The position numbers and the translations under genes are program-made. From the NCBI GenBank assembly GCA_028386065.3, contig JAKUCV010001989.1:76235-140234 (forward strand): a stretch of DNA of 64,000 nt, given 5' to 3'. The notes under the pieces are model-generated. The model was not told the DNA's origin, did no database searches, and was given only the letters and a program-made list of their open reading frames with translations. Source of the DNA: Turnera subulata. Taxonomy: Eukaryota; Streptophyta; Magnoliopsida; Malpighiales; Passifloraceae. Shown here one piece after another: positions 1 to 11,560 of this stretch; the stretch's first letter is position 1; every line of letters begins with the position of its first letter.

Positions 1-124
1 TTACAACTTCCCACATCTCAAGATCCTTTCCTTCAAGGAAGGTCTTCATGCGAAACTTCCAATGATCAAAGTTGAGACCATTGAATAAGGGTGCATTGTT
101 GATGTTGTTTCCCTCAAATGCCAT
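1..124 (-). CDS. Ty1/copia gag N-terminus, cut by window edge
   Basis: The frame opens with ATG at 122-124 and runs leftward out of the window, leaving 41 codons. The product starts MAFEGNNINNAPLFNGLNF and continues with a W-x-F-R-M-K pattern and an E-M-W-E-V-V end. This is the usual start of copia gag polyproteins (DUF4219/UBN2 type), the structural protein that packages element RNA. It lies 57 bases inside a recognisable LTR and PBS on the same strand, which fixes both the start and the identity. The SIRE/Maximus lineage is my inference from the LTR style and gag start. No break is visible in this part, so the element could be fairly young, but the rest lies outside. Confidence 0.8.
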   Translation of the reverse strand, partial: MAFEGNNINNAPLFNGLNFDHWKFRMKTFLEGKDLEMWEVV

Positions 125-166
125 GATCTTTTCTCCTGGTTGTTAATCCACAAATGCAGATTCCTT

Positions 167-178
167 GCTCCGCTACCA
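167..178 (-). other. Primer binding site of the copia element
   Basis: On the minus strand the bases just downstream of the LTR read TGGTAGCGGAGC. This resembles the common copia PBS TGGTATCAGAGC, complementary to initiator-Met tRNA, with two differences. It sits two bases from the LTR end, as expected for priming minus-strand DNA synthesis. Confidence 0.65.
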
Positions 179-180
179 AT

Positions 181-1259
181 TGTTGGCCCAAAGTGGCTAA
201 AGGGGGGGGGGGGGTGAATTAGCCTTTTCGGATTAAACCCGATTTAGTGTCTCTAACGACAAAGTGTTTATGTGTTTGAGATTTGTGTTGAAGAACACTA
301 ATGAACAAACTAATCAGCACACAAGGAGGAAGGGTTAGAGATAATTGGACACATGATTTATAGTGGTTCGCCACGGAGGACTACATCCACTACTCAAAGA
401 TTCCCCCCTTGAGATTTCTAAACCTTCACTAACCTTGGTTTTTCACGAGTTCAACTAAAAAACGTTTAATACAAGTTTTTCCCTTAGGCTCAACTCAAAC
501 CTAAACACTCACCACAAAGCTCATCCAAGCTTTGCTTTTACACAATCACTTAGAATAAAACACAAAAGCTATCACTAAGTATAAGTACTTTGCTTTTCCC
601 AAAAGATTGCCTAACTAAGTATGTGAACAAGGGAAAAAGTTTCTCTCTTCCTTTTTGCTTCACTTGAGAACTGCAGGGTTTTGCTCTAATTTAGAATCTT
701 AGTATGGCAGTTCTAAGTTTCTCCTTGAATCAGCTTTCCATTATATAGAGGCAGGAGGGATGATTTCAATTCAGATTGATCCGTTAGCTGTCCCTTTCAT
801 TCCAGCCCATTTCGTTGTCAGAGGCACCAGAGTGTCAACGGTCTTCTTCCCTGTTGTCCCTTTCACGCTTTGGCACGAGACACACCAAGCTGCAACTTTT
901 TGTCATTAATGTCATTGTTTAGCGTAGTCCTAGGTTGGTCCTAGGAAGTTTGAATTCAGCTGCCTTTTGATTTGTTTAAGGTTGCTTTAATCACAGAATC
1001 AATGTCCAGAAATGGTAGGTACTAGGTTTGTTGACCAATCCCATTAAGGATTAAATAATCATGAGTGGCATAGGAGTTTGCACTTTTAAAGCGGCACTTC
1101 ATGCTCCAAAACCAATCCCACTCACTCATCTTCCAAGGCTTGATTGTGATGTTTGATCACGGATTGGAGGCTCCTCATGTGAGCTGCAATACATGGTAAG
1201 GCACAACACATGCTACACTTAGGTTTGTCATAATCAAAACCTAGTTAGCTTGGTTAACA
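181..1259 (-). repeat. 5' LTR of the minus-strand copia element
   Basis: The segment is bounded by TGTTGG at 181 and TTAACA at 1254-1259, so both ends fit the TG...CA rule. On the minus strand it opens TGTTAACCAAGCTAACTAGG. A TATA box (CTATATAA, minus, 741-748) is placed as an LTR promoter. A run of 13 G (202-214) followed by TGAATTAGCC lies next to the inner end, a layout I associate with SIRE-like LTRs. Length is 1079 bp. The outer flank is TATAA; the matching target duplication would lie outside the window. Confidence 0.75.
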
Positions 1260-2536
1260 TATAATATAATGGGATAATTATTATAATAGTTAATTATACT
1301 TAATGGCATATTATAATAGTAAGATCAATGTGGCCCATTAGTGCATGCATTATGATAATAAGCTCAATTAATTATCCTTAAGTATCATCCTAATCATCAT
1401 CCGATTCACACATATGAGTTCTTTGTTGCTTCTGTACTAATTAAGAATTAATCATGGTTAATTTGGGTCAAGTATTCTGAGGAGAATTTTTTTTTGTTAG
1501 GTGGCTTTTGTAATATGGAATTTTTGTAGACTCCACTAATCGATAAAGTAATAAAAGGTTAATTAAAATTAATTTTTGTGAAAAAAATATATATATTTTA
1601 TGCCCTAAAAATCACCAATAATTTTAGTGGGCCACACTAATCAACAAAATAAGTTTTTCTTTTACAAAATTTTGAAACTGGAAAAAGTAATAAAAAAATA
1701 ATTGAGGTTAATTTTTTAATTAAACAAAAGAGAAAAATATTTTATGGCCTGCAAAAACTTGAAAATAAAAAAATAAAAAACTAATTGTTTAATTTTTATA
1801 AAAAGATTTGAAAAAAACATTAAAATTAAACAATTAACCTTTTGTTTTATCATTTTCAGAAAATGATTTCTTGTATTATGGATTAGTAGGGCTACAAAAA
1901 TTTCACGTGACAAAAGCTACCAAGTATTAGTTGAAATCTGTTAGGCTAAATTTATAGAAGAACAGAATGGAATCATTTGATATAGTACAAGTATAGGATA
2001 GGACAAAAAAAAGTACAGGTACATAAAAGAACCGAACAAAATAGTATAGGAATGTGGGGGGCTAATAATTTGCCACATGTCACGCCACGTGCCTTTAACT
2101 AATGGTCAAACTAACGGGAAATAAACGGAAGGATGTGATGGAACGAACTTATTTAGTACAGGTATAAGATGGGCTAAAAAAAGAGTAAAAAAACCTAAAA
2201 GAACTAAACTAAATAGTACAAGTATGTTGGAGGGCCATAATCTATTTAAATTATTATAAAGATGAGTGATAAGGCCAAAATTATTATCTTTCAATTGGGC
2301 CACTATTCTGTTTTTTGGGCTTGGATTTCGAAAATGCTAAAACAACCTGCAATGACTAGACTGCGACTTGGTCCACGATCTTCTTGATCAAACGTGATTC
2401 CACATCTCGTTGTATCCGTATTAACAGCCTCACAATCGCTATTTAAGGAACGCAACTCATCGTGTCATAGATAGTTCATTCAAGTGATTCCTCTTCCCCA
2501 TTGACTTAATTTTCTATTCGCACCATATCATATACT
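1260..2536. other. AT-rich intergenic stretch with a decayed direct repeat
   Basis: No gene is supported. Two stretches, roughly 1960-2075 and 2115-2240, share a pattern (gtacaagtata, aggatgg/ataggacaaaaaa, taaaagaac, aaatagta, agtatg, gagggc). They look like an old direct duplication of about 120 bp, roughly 70 percent similar by eye. The rest is AT-rich and featureless to me. Confidence 0.5.
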
Positions 2537-3650
2537 TGTTAGCACCTAAATTTTGCCTGCCTATTTTTGTGTCTTTGTCTTGCATCTATTTGTATTTTGA
2601 CATATTTAGAGTCTACAAAAAGGCAAAAAGTATTTTTCAGGTCATGGCAAACACATACTTGTCATTTTATCGTGCCAAAAATATTTCGGGACTTCTTGGA
2701 ATTTTTCATGAACTTGGCTAAAATTTGTGTATTTTTGCCTAGGGACGTACCGATCACAAGGGAAGCCGTACCGATCATTGTTCGTGAAAAAAAGTCTGAA
2801 GCCGTACGGTCTCAGGTGCCCGATTTTTTACCGTCTCTCAAAAAATTAAGTTTTCGTTGGATTTTCGAACCATTTTACGAGCATATTCTAGACACGAAGA
2901 CGTATCTCCCACATTTTTTTTGAAAATTTTCAGAGGTCCGGGCAGGTCCCGTTTATACTCTCCAAAAATTTTGACCTGAAGCCACCACGGTCACCTATTT
3001 TGAACAGAAGCCATGCACCGCTGACTGGTCAGGCCACACATTGACCGGTCAGACACATATTTTCAATTGAAACCAATAGGCGATGACCGATAACTGAAGC
3101 CATGAGCAACCACCTGGGCTCATGTTTACAACTATGCCACTCCTTGGAAAAACTATAAATATGGGCACCTCCCTTCATTTTTCTATCTCCCTCCCCGTCC
3201 CGCTCTAAGTTGAATAATAAAGTTTTTTTTCCCTCTTCTACCTCCCTTGTCCTTCTCTAAGATCGAAATTCGAGTGCGTAGTAGTCATCTTCCAAAGGTG
3301 GAGTGAGAGAAGAAAATCGAGAGAGAGAGATGTGGAGAAGAAGAAAATTAGAGTAAGAGAAGAAAATTGTGAGAGAGAGAAGAGGAGAAGAAGGGAGAAA
3401 GAAAGAGGGATAGAAGAAAATCGAGAGAGAGAGACAGAAGAGGAGAAGAAGAAAGTAGAGGAGAGGAAGAAGACAAGAAGAAGAAAAGTAGAGGAGAGGA
3501 AGAAAATGAGAGAAGAAGAGAAAGAAAATGAAGGAAAACGAAAAAGAGAAGAGAAGGAGAAGAGAGAAAGAGAGGGAAAGAAAGAGAAAAAAAGAAAAGA
3601 AGGAGGGGACCAAGAGTGAGAAAGAACAACATGACATGGCACTTGCATCT
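2537..3650 (+). mobile_element. Ty3/gypsy Tat-like LTR, 5' portion
   Basis: It starts TGTTAGCACCTAAATTTTGC, the style of Tat/Ogre-group LTR starts. A TATA box (TATAAAT, 3154-3160) is followed by AATAATAAAG (about 3213), which could act in polyadenylation, and then a long purine tract. No protein domain is encoded. The right limit is uncertain because the sequence passes into minisatellite arrays. The Tat assignment rests on remembered LTR style, not on a domain. Confidence 0.5.
3296..3620 (+). repeat. Purine-only tract (GA-rich), about 325 bp
   Basis: The plus strand is almost pure A/G: gagagaga, gaagaagaa and gaggagaag blocks with very few pyrimidines. It follows the TATA box of the Tat-like LTR by about 140 bp and would lie in the transcript leader. 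Such tracts can form triplex (H-DNA) structures. The long open frames on both strands are a by-product of the composition. Confidence 0.8.
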
Positions 3651-3859
3651 AACAACTACAAGTAGAGATTAGGGGGCATCCCCATGCATTGAAAGAAAAC
3701 ACATTTTAGAAACATGCTCATGCATCATTTAGATATAGGACGTGGATTCCTTTGATAAGTTAGATTTTGTTGGAAGCGAATGATCGACGAAAGTGACGAC
3801 ATCAGAAATTTATCATGTCATGCCTTGGTTTTTAACTCGTCAAGCTAACACCACATATT

Positions 3860-4745
3860 AAGGGCATAGCTGCCGGAGTTTTTGTGGTAATCCTGCATCA
3901 TGCGCGTTCTCAACGGAATGAGTTGTAAGGCGCAGTTTTTTAGAAAATTGATGTGGATCTTGGGTATTCTCAATAGAATGAGTTGTAGGGCCCAGTTTTT
4001 TAGAAAGTTGATGTGGATTTTGGGCATTCTTAGTAGAACGAGTTGTAAGGCTCAACCTTTTTGTGAAATGATGCTTGGGGCATAGCTGCTCAATTCTTAG
4101 AAGTTGAGTACACCTTAAAGGCATAGCTACCCATGTTTTCCGAAGATTGATCTCAAACTAAGGGCATAGCTGCCTAAGTTTTTAAATCTGAATGCATAAA
4201 GAGCATAGCCGCCCTAATTTTTGAAGTTGAACAAATTAAGAGCACAGCTGCCCGAATTTTCGAAGTTGATTACACCATGGGCATAGCCGCCCGTACTATT
4301 GAGAAGGGCATAGCTGCCCGGATTTTTTAAATTGAATGCATCTGGGGGCATAGCTGCCCGAATTTTTGAACACATGAAGGGCACAGCTGCCCGAATTTTT
4401 GAAGTCGATTTCAAACCAAGGGCATAGCTGCACAAATTTTTGAATTCGATTGCATGAAGGGCATAGCTGTCCGAGTTTTTGATTTGATCACACAAGGGGC
4501 ATAGCTACCTGAATTTTCGAATTTGATTACAAGTTAGGGGTATAGCTATCCCTAAATTTTGAGTAAGGGCATAGTTGCCTGAAATTTTAAAATTGATCAT
4601 CTCTTAAGGGCATAGCTGGCTAAAATTCTGAGAAAATTACACATTGGGAGCATAGCTGCCCCGTCTTTTTGAAAATTTTGATTGTGTCTTGGCATCATAG
4701 CTGCCTCAGATTTTCATACCAAGAGCATAGCTGCTCAAAATTCCA
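3860..4745. repeat. Minisatellite with GGGCATAGCTGCCC core
   Basis: About 15 units of roughly 40-65 bp, each holding a variant of GGGCATAGCTGCCC followed by GAATTTTTGAA and a TTGATT-like spacer. The core is an imperfect palindrome (arms GGGCA and TGCCC). The first part (3903-4040) is a different 62-bp unit present about three times (ttctcaacggaatgag / ttctcaatagaatgag / ttcttagtagaacgag). The array lies in Tat-like LTR material. A second copy of most of it lies at about 5990-6680 because of the larger tandem duplication. Confidence 0.8.
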
Positions 4746-5968
4746 ACACATCACAACATCATAGCATCGGTCGACAGCAGCATCATAACATGATTATTGA
4801 GATGATTTAATCTTGAGTTGAAATATGTTTAGAGTCTGATTTGATGGAATATGGTTATTTTATTTTTTTTGAACCCAATAATAATGAGATGATTTATTTT
4901 TGGGCTAGAAATAGGTTTGGAGTCTGAATTAATAGAACATAGACCCTCCAGCAATAGCAGCCCACTAAACACATTACTTTGCAACCCAATTTTATCTCTG
5001 CTTCGTGAAAATTCAGAGTTATAATTTTCTTTTTTATATGTATTGTGTTTATAGCACTACTAGAATGCACCCGTTTACTAACGGATTTAGCAAGGGATTT
5101 TCACCAATTTGTAACGGATTTTGGCATTTGCAACGGATTTTGTCACGGATGAAATCCCTGATTAAACCCTTTGTTGCAAATCTGGTTGTGAGAAAATTTG
5201 TGACGGACCATTTTGCAATCGATTTAGCTAGTAATACTGCCTGGCTAACTATGACGGCCTAATTTTCCTTGCAACTTCTCCGTGACTAAATCCCTCCCTA
5301 GTTGTGAGGGTTTTTTCCGTTACAAAATTATCCGTTGCTATAACCCTTACAATTTGTAAAGGAATAAAAATCTTAAAAATTAATTCCTCACTAAATCCGT
5401 CACAAACTATATCTACAAAAAAAATAAATAAAACCAACACTAATTAATATATTAATATATGTTCCTAATTGTTTTTTTTTGTATAGTAGAAATTAAACAT
5501 ATGCGTAAAGTGACAATGTTACAAGCGTAATCAGTATAAAAAAATTTATAGCACAAAATAAAAGGAACTTGCACATCTTTATTGTAATGTTTTTACACAA
5601 ATGCAGAAATTAATTGTTATACAAAAAAATAATAATATTGGTTTTTACAATAATAAAATACAACAAATAAAATCAAAACCTGTGAATAAGATCTGCCTAT
5701 GGACCTACACGAAAACTTCATGCCATAGATAGATCTGCACGCCACTTTTTAGATCTGAACCGGATCTGGGACCCAGACCTCCGATCTGCTCGTCACCACC
5801 TCCGCCTCCACTGGACACGCCCGGATCTACCTGGAATCCGTCATCAATAACCCAAACTCGCCATGAGTAGACCCAGTTCCTCAAAACATCCCAAATAACC
5901 AACATTAGAACCCGCAATCAAACAATCAACAAAACCCAACCAACCATAACTCTAAATCAACCAGAAAT
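4035..5968. repeat. Tandem segmental duplication, unit 1 (1934 bp)
   Basis: The block starts AGAACGAGTTGTAAGG and ends ...AATCAACCAGAAAT. It recurs immediately to the right with a period of 1934-1935 bp. It covers most of the minisatellite, the flank of the CACTA insertion with its TAG target triplet, and the first 914 bp of the CACTA element. It therefore arose after the CACTA insertion. Confidence 0.9.
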
Positions 5969-7903
5969 AGAACGAGTTGTAAGGCTCAACCTTTTTGTGA
6001 AATGATGCTTGGGGCATAGCTGCTCAATTCTTAGAAGTTGAGTACACCTTAAAGGCATAGCTACCCATGTTTTCCGAAGATTGATCTCAAACTAAGGGCA
6101 TAGCTGCCTAAGTTTTTAAATCTGAATGCATAAAGAGCATAGCCGCCCTAATTTTTGAAGTTGAACGAATTAAGAGCACAGCTGCCCGAATTTTCGAAGT
6201 TGATTACACCATGGGCATAGCCGCCCGTACTATTGAGAAGGGCATAGCTGCCCGGATTTTTTAAATTGAATGCATCTGGGGGCATAGCTGCCCGAATTTT
6301 TGAACACATGAAGGGCACAACTGCCCGAATTTTTGAAGTCGATTTCAAACCAAGGGCATAGCTGCACAAATTTTTGAATTTGATTGCATGAAGGGCATAG
6401 CTGTCCGAGTTTTTGATTTGATCACACAAGGGGCATAGTTACCTGAATTTTCGAATTTGATTACAAGTTAGGGGTATAACTATCCCTAAATTTTGAGTAA
6501 GGGCATAGTTGCCTGAAATTTTAAAATTGATCATCTCTTAAGGGCATAGCTGGCCAAAATTCTGAGAAAATTACACATTGGGAGCATAGCTGCCCCGTCT
6601 TTTTGAAAATTTTGATTGTGTCTTGGCATCATAGCTGCCTCAGATTTTCATACCAAGAGCATAGCTGCTCAAAATTCCAACACATCATAACATCATAGCA
6701 TCGGTCGACAGCAGCATCATAACATGATTATTGAGATGATTTAATCTTGAGTTGAAATATGTTTAGAGTCTGATTTGATGGAATATGGTTATTTTATTTT
6801 TTTTGAACCCAATAATAATGAGATGATTTATTTTTGGGCTAGAAATAGGTTTGGAGTCTGAATTAATAGAACATAGACCCTCCAGCAATAGCAGCCCACT
6901 AAACACATTACTTTGCAACCCAATTTTATCTCTGCTTCGTGAAAATTCAGAGTTATAATTTTCTTTTTTATATGTATTGTGTTTATAGCACTACTAGAAT
7001 GCACCCGTTTACTAACGGATTTAGCAAGGGATTTTCATCAATTTGTAACGGATTTTGGCATTTGCAACGGATTTTGTCACGGATGAAATCCCTGATTAAA
7101 CCCTTTGTTGCAAATCTGGTTGTGAGAAAATTTGTGACAGACCATTTTGCAATCGATTTAGCTAGTAATACTGCCTGGCTAACTATGACGGCCTAATTTC
7201 CCTTGCAACTTCTCCGTGACTAAATCCCTCCCTAGTTGTGAGGGTTTTTTCCGTTACAAAATTATCCGTTGCTATAACCCTTACAATTTGTAAAGGAATA
7301 AAAATCTTAAAAATTAATTCCTCACTAAATCCGTCACAAACTATATCTACAAAAAAAATAAATAAAACCAACACTAATTAATATATTAATATATGTTCCT
7401 AATTGTTTTTTTTTGTACAGTAGAAATTAAACATATGCGTAAAGTGACAATGTTACAAGCGTAATCAGTATAAAAAAATTTATAGCACAAAATAAAAGGA
7501 ACTTGCACATCTTTATTGTAATGTTTTTACACAAATGCAGAAATTAATTATTATACAAAAAAATAATAATATTGGTTTTTACAATAATAAAATACAACAA
7601 ATAAAATAAAAAACCTGTGAATAAGATCTGCCTATGGATCTACACGAAAACTTCATGCCATAGATAGATCTGCATGCCACTTTTTAGATCTGAACCGGAT
7701 CTGGGACCCAGACCTCCGATCTGCTCGTCACCATCTCCGCCTCCACTGGACACGCCCGGATCTACCTGGAATCCGTCATCAATAACCCAAACTCGCCATG
7801 AGTAGACCCAGTTCCTCAAAACATCCCAAATAACCAACATTAGAACCCGCAATCAAACAATCAACAAAACCCAACCAACTATAACTCTAAATCAACCAGA
7901 AAA
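5969..7903. repeat. Tandem segmental duplication, unit 2
   Basis: This repeats 4035-5968, with one single-base length difference near 7607 and about 17 substitutions that I could find by eye. The outer left site (AGAACG) and the sequence just right of unit 2 (AGAAAG) share AGAA. This suggests a microhomology-mediated or strand-slippage duplication. Confidence 0.9.
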
Positions 7904-8042
7904 GAAAGTGGGTACTAGATGCTTGCTCGAAATCAACCACAACCCGCCGTCGATTGAGCTCAAGCCGCCATTAGAAACACTAAATCTCGCCTCGCCGTTC
8001 TTGCCTGGACTTCTCCACACCAGTCCCGAGCGTGTTGCGGCG

Positions 8043-8270
8043 CTATTGGGTTGAGGGAAAGGAGAGCATAGAGGTAGGATTTGGTTTGGGGAAAGTGGAA
8101 AGGAAGGGAAGGGGAGAAAGGGGATTAAGGCGGCGGGTAGGGTTTGGTTGGGGGAAAAGGAAAGGAAGAGTAGGGGAGAGTGGAAATTGAGGCGGCAGGT
8201 AGGGTTTGGTTTGGAGAAAAGGAAAGTAAGAGAAGGGGAGGGAGAGAGACATGAGTGAGAGAGGCGGAAG
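8043..8270. repeat. Purine-rich tandem repeat inside the CACTA
   Basis: About three imperfect units of roughly 65 bp, each containing ggtagggtttggtt and ggaaaggaag blocks. The minus-strand open frame across it (69 codons, rich in P, L, F and S) repeats with the DNA and is not a credible gene. Confidence 0.6.
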
Positions 8271-8900
8271 AGAGAGGGAGAGGCTGAAGAAAATGAAGAA
8301 GAAAATAAGGATGGAGAGTTAAGGATTCTTTTTATATCCGGTTCTAACCCTAGGGTTTAGCCATTCAAGCCTCCACAAGTCAACATGCTCCTCAACAGTC
8401 AAAACACGGAGATGTTGGTGTTTTATGCATAAGATTCATCAAAACACAAATCCGTCACTATTTGTCACGGAATAGGAAGGGACCAAATCCATCACTATTT
8501 GTCACGGAAATTTCACCCGCCATTAATAGCAATGGGAAAAACCCTCACAAATCCGGTTTTGGAATATAACACTTGTGACGAACAGATCCCTTGCAATTTG
8601 TAAGGGAAAAAATATCCGTTACAAATTAGAGACGGGCAAATCCCTCACAATTCCCTCAAAACAAAGGCGGGAAGGAGGCGGGAAAAATATCAGCTTCCCG
8701 GGCAAAATTTACTCACGGAAAATTAATCCCTTGCATAATCCGTTACTAATTTTTGTGGCGGAAAATTTCCCTTACTAAATCTGTTGCAAAGCTCACTTTT
8801 GTCTCGGATTTTATTTCCTTGCAAAATCCGTCACTATTAGTGACGGAAATTTTGCTTCACACAAAATCCGTTAGTAAATGGCTGCATTCTAGTAGTGTAG

Positions 8901-10325
8901 TAAGATAGTGTGAAAAGGAGGCAAAATTGGGGTGTGATAAAGAGGAAAAAATAGGTTGTAGCCTACAAGTTAGGGGTGTTTTTGGGTCAGAGAGCGACAA
9001 TATAGGGCGTGGGAAGCAAGTTAGGAGAGGATTTAATGAGAATTTGGCTAAAAAAAGGCAAGAATATAAATAGTAGCCCAGGTCTTGGCAATCATGTCGA
9101 GATGACCTCTAGGATCCAGCGGTCATAGAGGGATGACTGCCAAGCCTTGGTGGTCATGTAGAGATGACCTCTAGGCTCCGACGATCATGTCTCCCAGTTT
9201 CGGAAATTTTCTAGTTTTTTCCTTTTTTCTTGATCCCAGCTCTTAGCCATTGGATCTAAGGATTCAATCTCGACACTAGGAACAAGAGCACGACCCCTGA
9301 GACCCTGAACACTATAAATAAACACCCCCCCCCCCCCATACACGTAATTAAACACACAATTTTCTCCTTTTTTTTTGAGTGTTATTGGTATCTCACGAAC
9401 CTCTTTACGAACTTTCTCTAAGCCTAGGAATCTTTAAAGGAGCTGTTATTGTGGAGAAATTTCATGGAGAGGAGCAGCAAAGAGTTGGCAAAAAGAGGAG
9501 ATCAAGAGGAGAGCAAGAAGAAGGCAGCCAGCAGTTCCGGTGGTGTAGAGGTGATGATCCCGAGTAGAAATCCCTGTTGCGACATAGTCTCAGTAAAACA
9601 ACGATATTTCGCGTTGTAGACGTCGGATTGCTGTGATTTTAATGTCCCTGAAAAGGTAAGAAGGAGATCTTCAACTTCATTGTTGACTCCCAAAGATGAT
9701 TCAGCAGTATTTGTTATTATATTTGCGGTTGAAACTGACACAAAATTGAGTTAAGGAGTGGAAGGAAAGTCGGGTTATAAAACACCCAGTAGCAAAGAGC
9801 TTGAGGAGGGCTACAAGAGGTAACGCTAAAATTTTGATCTATGATTGTTGTGGACAAATTGCTTGTTGTGATGATGATGCTTTGATTATTGTGTGATGCC
9901 ATGTAAGAACTACGTGAGCTTTGAACCCGATCGCTGGGGTACGTAGGCCGATTCTAGGGGTGGAATCTCAGGCTCAATTATGTGTTTATTTTTTATTTTG
10001 TTCTATTAATTTCGTTTTATTGTATTATCGTTGTTGCTGTTGTTGTTCCATGAGGCAGACTTTGATCATCAATTGCACACGATTTCGCCCCAACACAGAT
10101 GGGTGCCTAACACTTTCCCATCTGTGACGAACCCCCGAATCCAACATATCCGGTTCGTTATGACCTATTCCCTTATGTGGGTGATGATGCTTAAGAAAGA
10201 TTTTTTTTACTAAATTTTGCCCTGCAATAAAATTTAGGTAGCATCTTCTTTGATGTGGAATGATAGTTAAGAAGAAGCTGTAAGAATAAGGTGAAGAGGT
10301 ACAATCAATTTTGGCCCGGGTCCTC
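8901..10325 (+). mobile_element. Ty3/gypsy Tat-like LTR, 3' portion
   Basis: Right of the CACTA the host sequence has a roughly 68-bp direct repeat (around 9091 and 9159, shared core gagatgacctctagg), a TATA box (TATAAATA, 9313-9320) followed by 13 C, then a leader. Around 9905-9945 it reads aagaactacgtgagctttga and gggtacgtaggc; around 10100-10135 gggtgcctaacactttccca and acgaacccccgaa. These are familiar Tat/Ogre U5 phrases. The two TATA boxes (3154 and 9313) suggest either two overlapping Tat LTRs or one LTR with internal rearrangement. No coding domain; the right boundary is approximate. Confidence 0.55.
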
Positions 10326-10439
10326 ACACCAACGCTTTATAACTTGGGAGCAGTTCCCGTCGGAGGCGAATATAATTTTGCAAAACCCTTTAAAGGAGCC
10401 ACACACAACAAACCTTACCAAAAACCTTACCAAGAAAAA

Positions 10440-10600
10440 CCCAGTGGGATAAAAACTTGGTGAAGGAAAAAAGAGTGCAGCGCGTATTCTACTCCCCCCT
10501 TCATTTTGGCATCCCTTGATTTCTTGATGTCATCACATGCGAATCTTCTTTGTCATCTTTTGGTGACATTTGCAATGTAGACAGTATTATCTTCATATGT
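10440..10600 (-). other. 3' end of the copia internal region
   Basis: The minus strand carries a polypurine tract (aaggggggag) followed by ctctttttccttcaccaag, atcccactgggttttcttgg and taaggttttt. These phrases are conserved just before the 3' LTR in many plant copia elements. They mark the 3' end although the LTR itself is lost. Confidence 0.6.
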
Positions 10601-11229
10601 TGGAGCATGTTCCTTGCTGTCTTATCCATATGAGTCTTGAATGTGTAGTATCATCAAACTTAGTCAAGCATAGTCTCGACTAGCTTTGTGTATAACTACA
10701 ATTTCTGCATTGTTTGAAGTGGTAACAACGACACTTTGTTTTGTGCTTGTCATGATACTTCAGGTATCAGCTTCTGTTTTATGTGGATCAAATCAATGAC
10801 CTGCACCTGCAAAACAAACTATATACTCCTTGGACTCACAAAGTTAAAATAATCACATGTCCAATATACCCCAAGACAATAGAGAGCTCCAGGCTTTATG
10901 AAAAATTAGAGCAAAATGAAATTTTGCTAACAAGTTTATAGCAAACCTTCAAGCTTCATATTGTTAGCAAAATATATTGCAATATGATATGGTACTTGAG
11001 GACCATATGGTACTTCAGGACCAGTCTAATTCTTTTATGAGATCTTTCATCTCAAATTCTTTCTTGAAACATAGCACGGCATTTGGAAGCTTCCTCAGGA
11101 GTTCCAATAATATTTAAACACAAAATAATGGAAATTTATAAGTAGAAATGAACAAACAACATAAGCAATAATAAACTCATGCATACTCAAAATGATTTAA
11201 ATCATGTAAAGATCAATTCAGCTTAAGTT

Positions 11230-11560
11230 TATATATTCCCGGGAATTAGTTGCTTCAAGCAACTTAAATACTTCAGGGATTCTCATGCATATGTCATGAC
11301 TTATGGATCCATATAAATATAGATTGTAATAGCATCCATTTGATGCATTTCTAATTCTTTCATATATCTTCATATATTGCCAGACTTATTAAACATTTAA
11401 AATAATTGCATCCACCACAAGGGAGTTTTTCTCCTCATAATTAAATACCAGGTCATAGAGCAAAACCTTGTGCGACAAACTGTGCTTTATATTTCACTAT
11501 TTCCCCATTTTTCGTACAAACACCTTTTATAATCGACTGGTTTTATACCATTGTTGTACG
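11230..11560 (-). pseudogene. Copia reverse transcriptase relic
   Basis: In minus-strand frames interrupted by stops I see F-V-R-K, A-Q-G-F-like, Y-E-E-(K)-N-S-L-V-V-D-A-I, and then L-Y-G-S-x-x-H-D-I-C-M-R-I-P-E-V-F-K. These match the copia RT stretch normally read as ARLVAQGF...YEETYSPV...YLYGSLD..IYMKIPEGFK. Order and spacing fit RT, downstream of the integrase relic. It is not translatable. Confidence 0.6.

Larger units (their letters stand above)
5055..8897. mobile_element. Non-autonomous CACTA transposon with internal tandem duplication
   Basis: The left end is CACTACTAGAATGCACCCG (5055, repeated at 6989 by the duplication). The right end is CTGCATTCTAGTAGTG ending at 8897, its inverted complement. 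The target duplication TAG is present at 5052-5054 and 8898-8900, and again at 6986-6988. Both subterminal regions are packed with variants of acggattt, aagggattt and gttagtaacgg in both orientations (5075-5370, 8440-8880), the usual subterminal motif arrays bound by CACTA transposases. No transposase frame is visible. The interior near 7904-8340 is pyrimidine-rich on the minus strand and looks like a transcript leader. Confidence 0.9.

Noticed and set aside
3238..3655. Overlapping long ORFs on both strands
   Set aside because: They arise from the purine tract (S/F/L-rich on minus, E/K/R-rich on plus).
4214..4495. 93-codon ORF with a duplicate at 6148-6429
   Set aside because: It is the translation of the minisatellite; the repeat in protein follows the DNA repeat, with no start or domain evidence.
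3860..4745. Regularly spaced palindromic repeats resembling a CRISPR array
   Set aside because: Units and spacers are both repetitive and diverged, there are no cas genes, and the context is a plant LTR; it is a minisatellite.
2537..10325. A single intact Tat LTR of about 7.8 kb
   Set aside because: Two TATA boxes, a CACTA insertion and a tandem duplication interrupt it, and no TG...CA pair with matching flanks could be found; kept as two portions.
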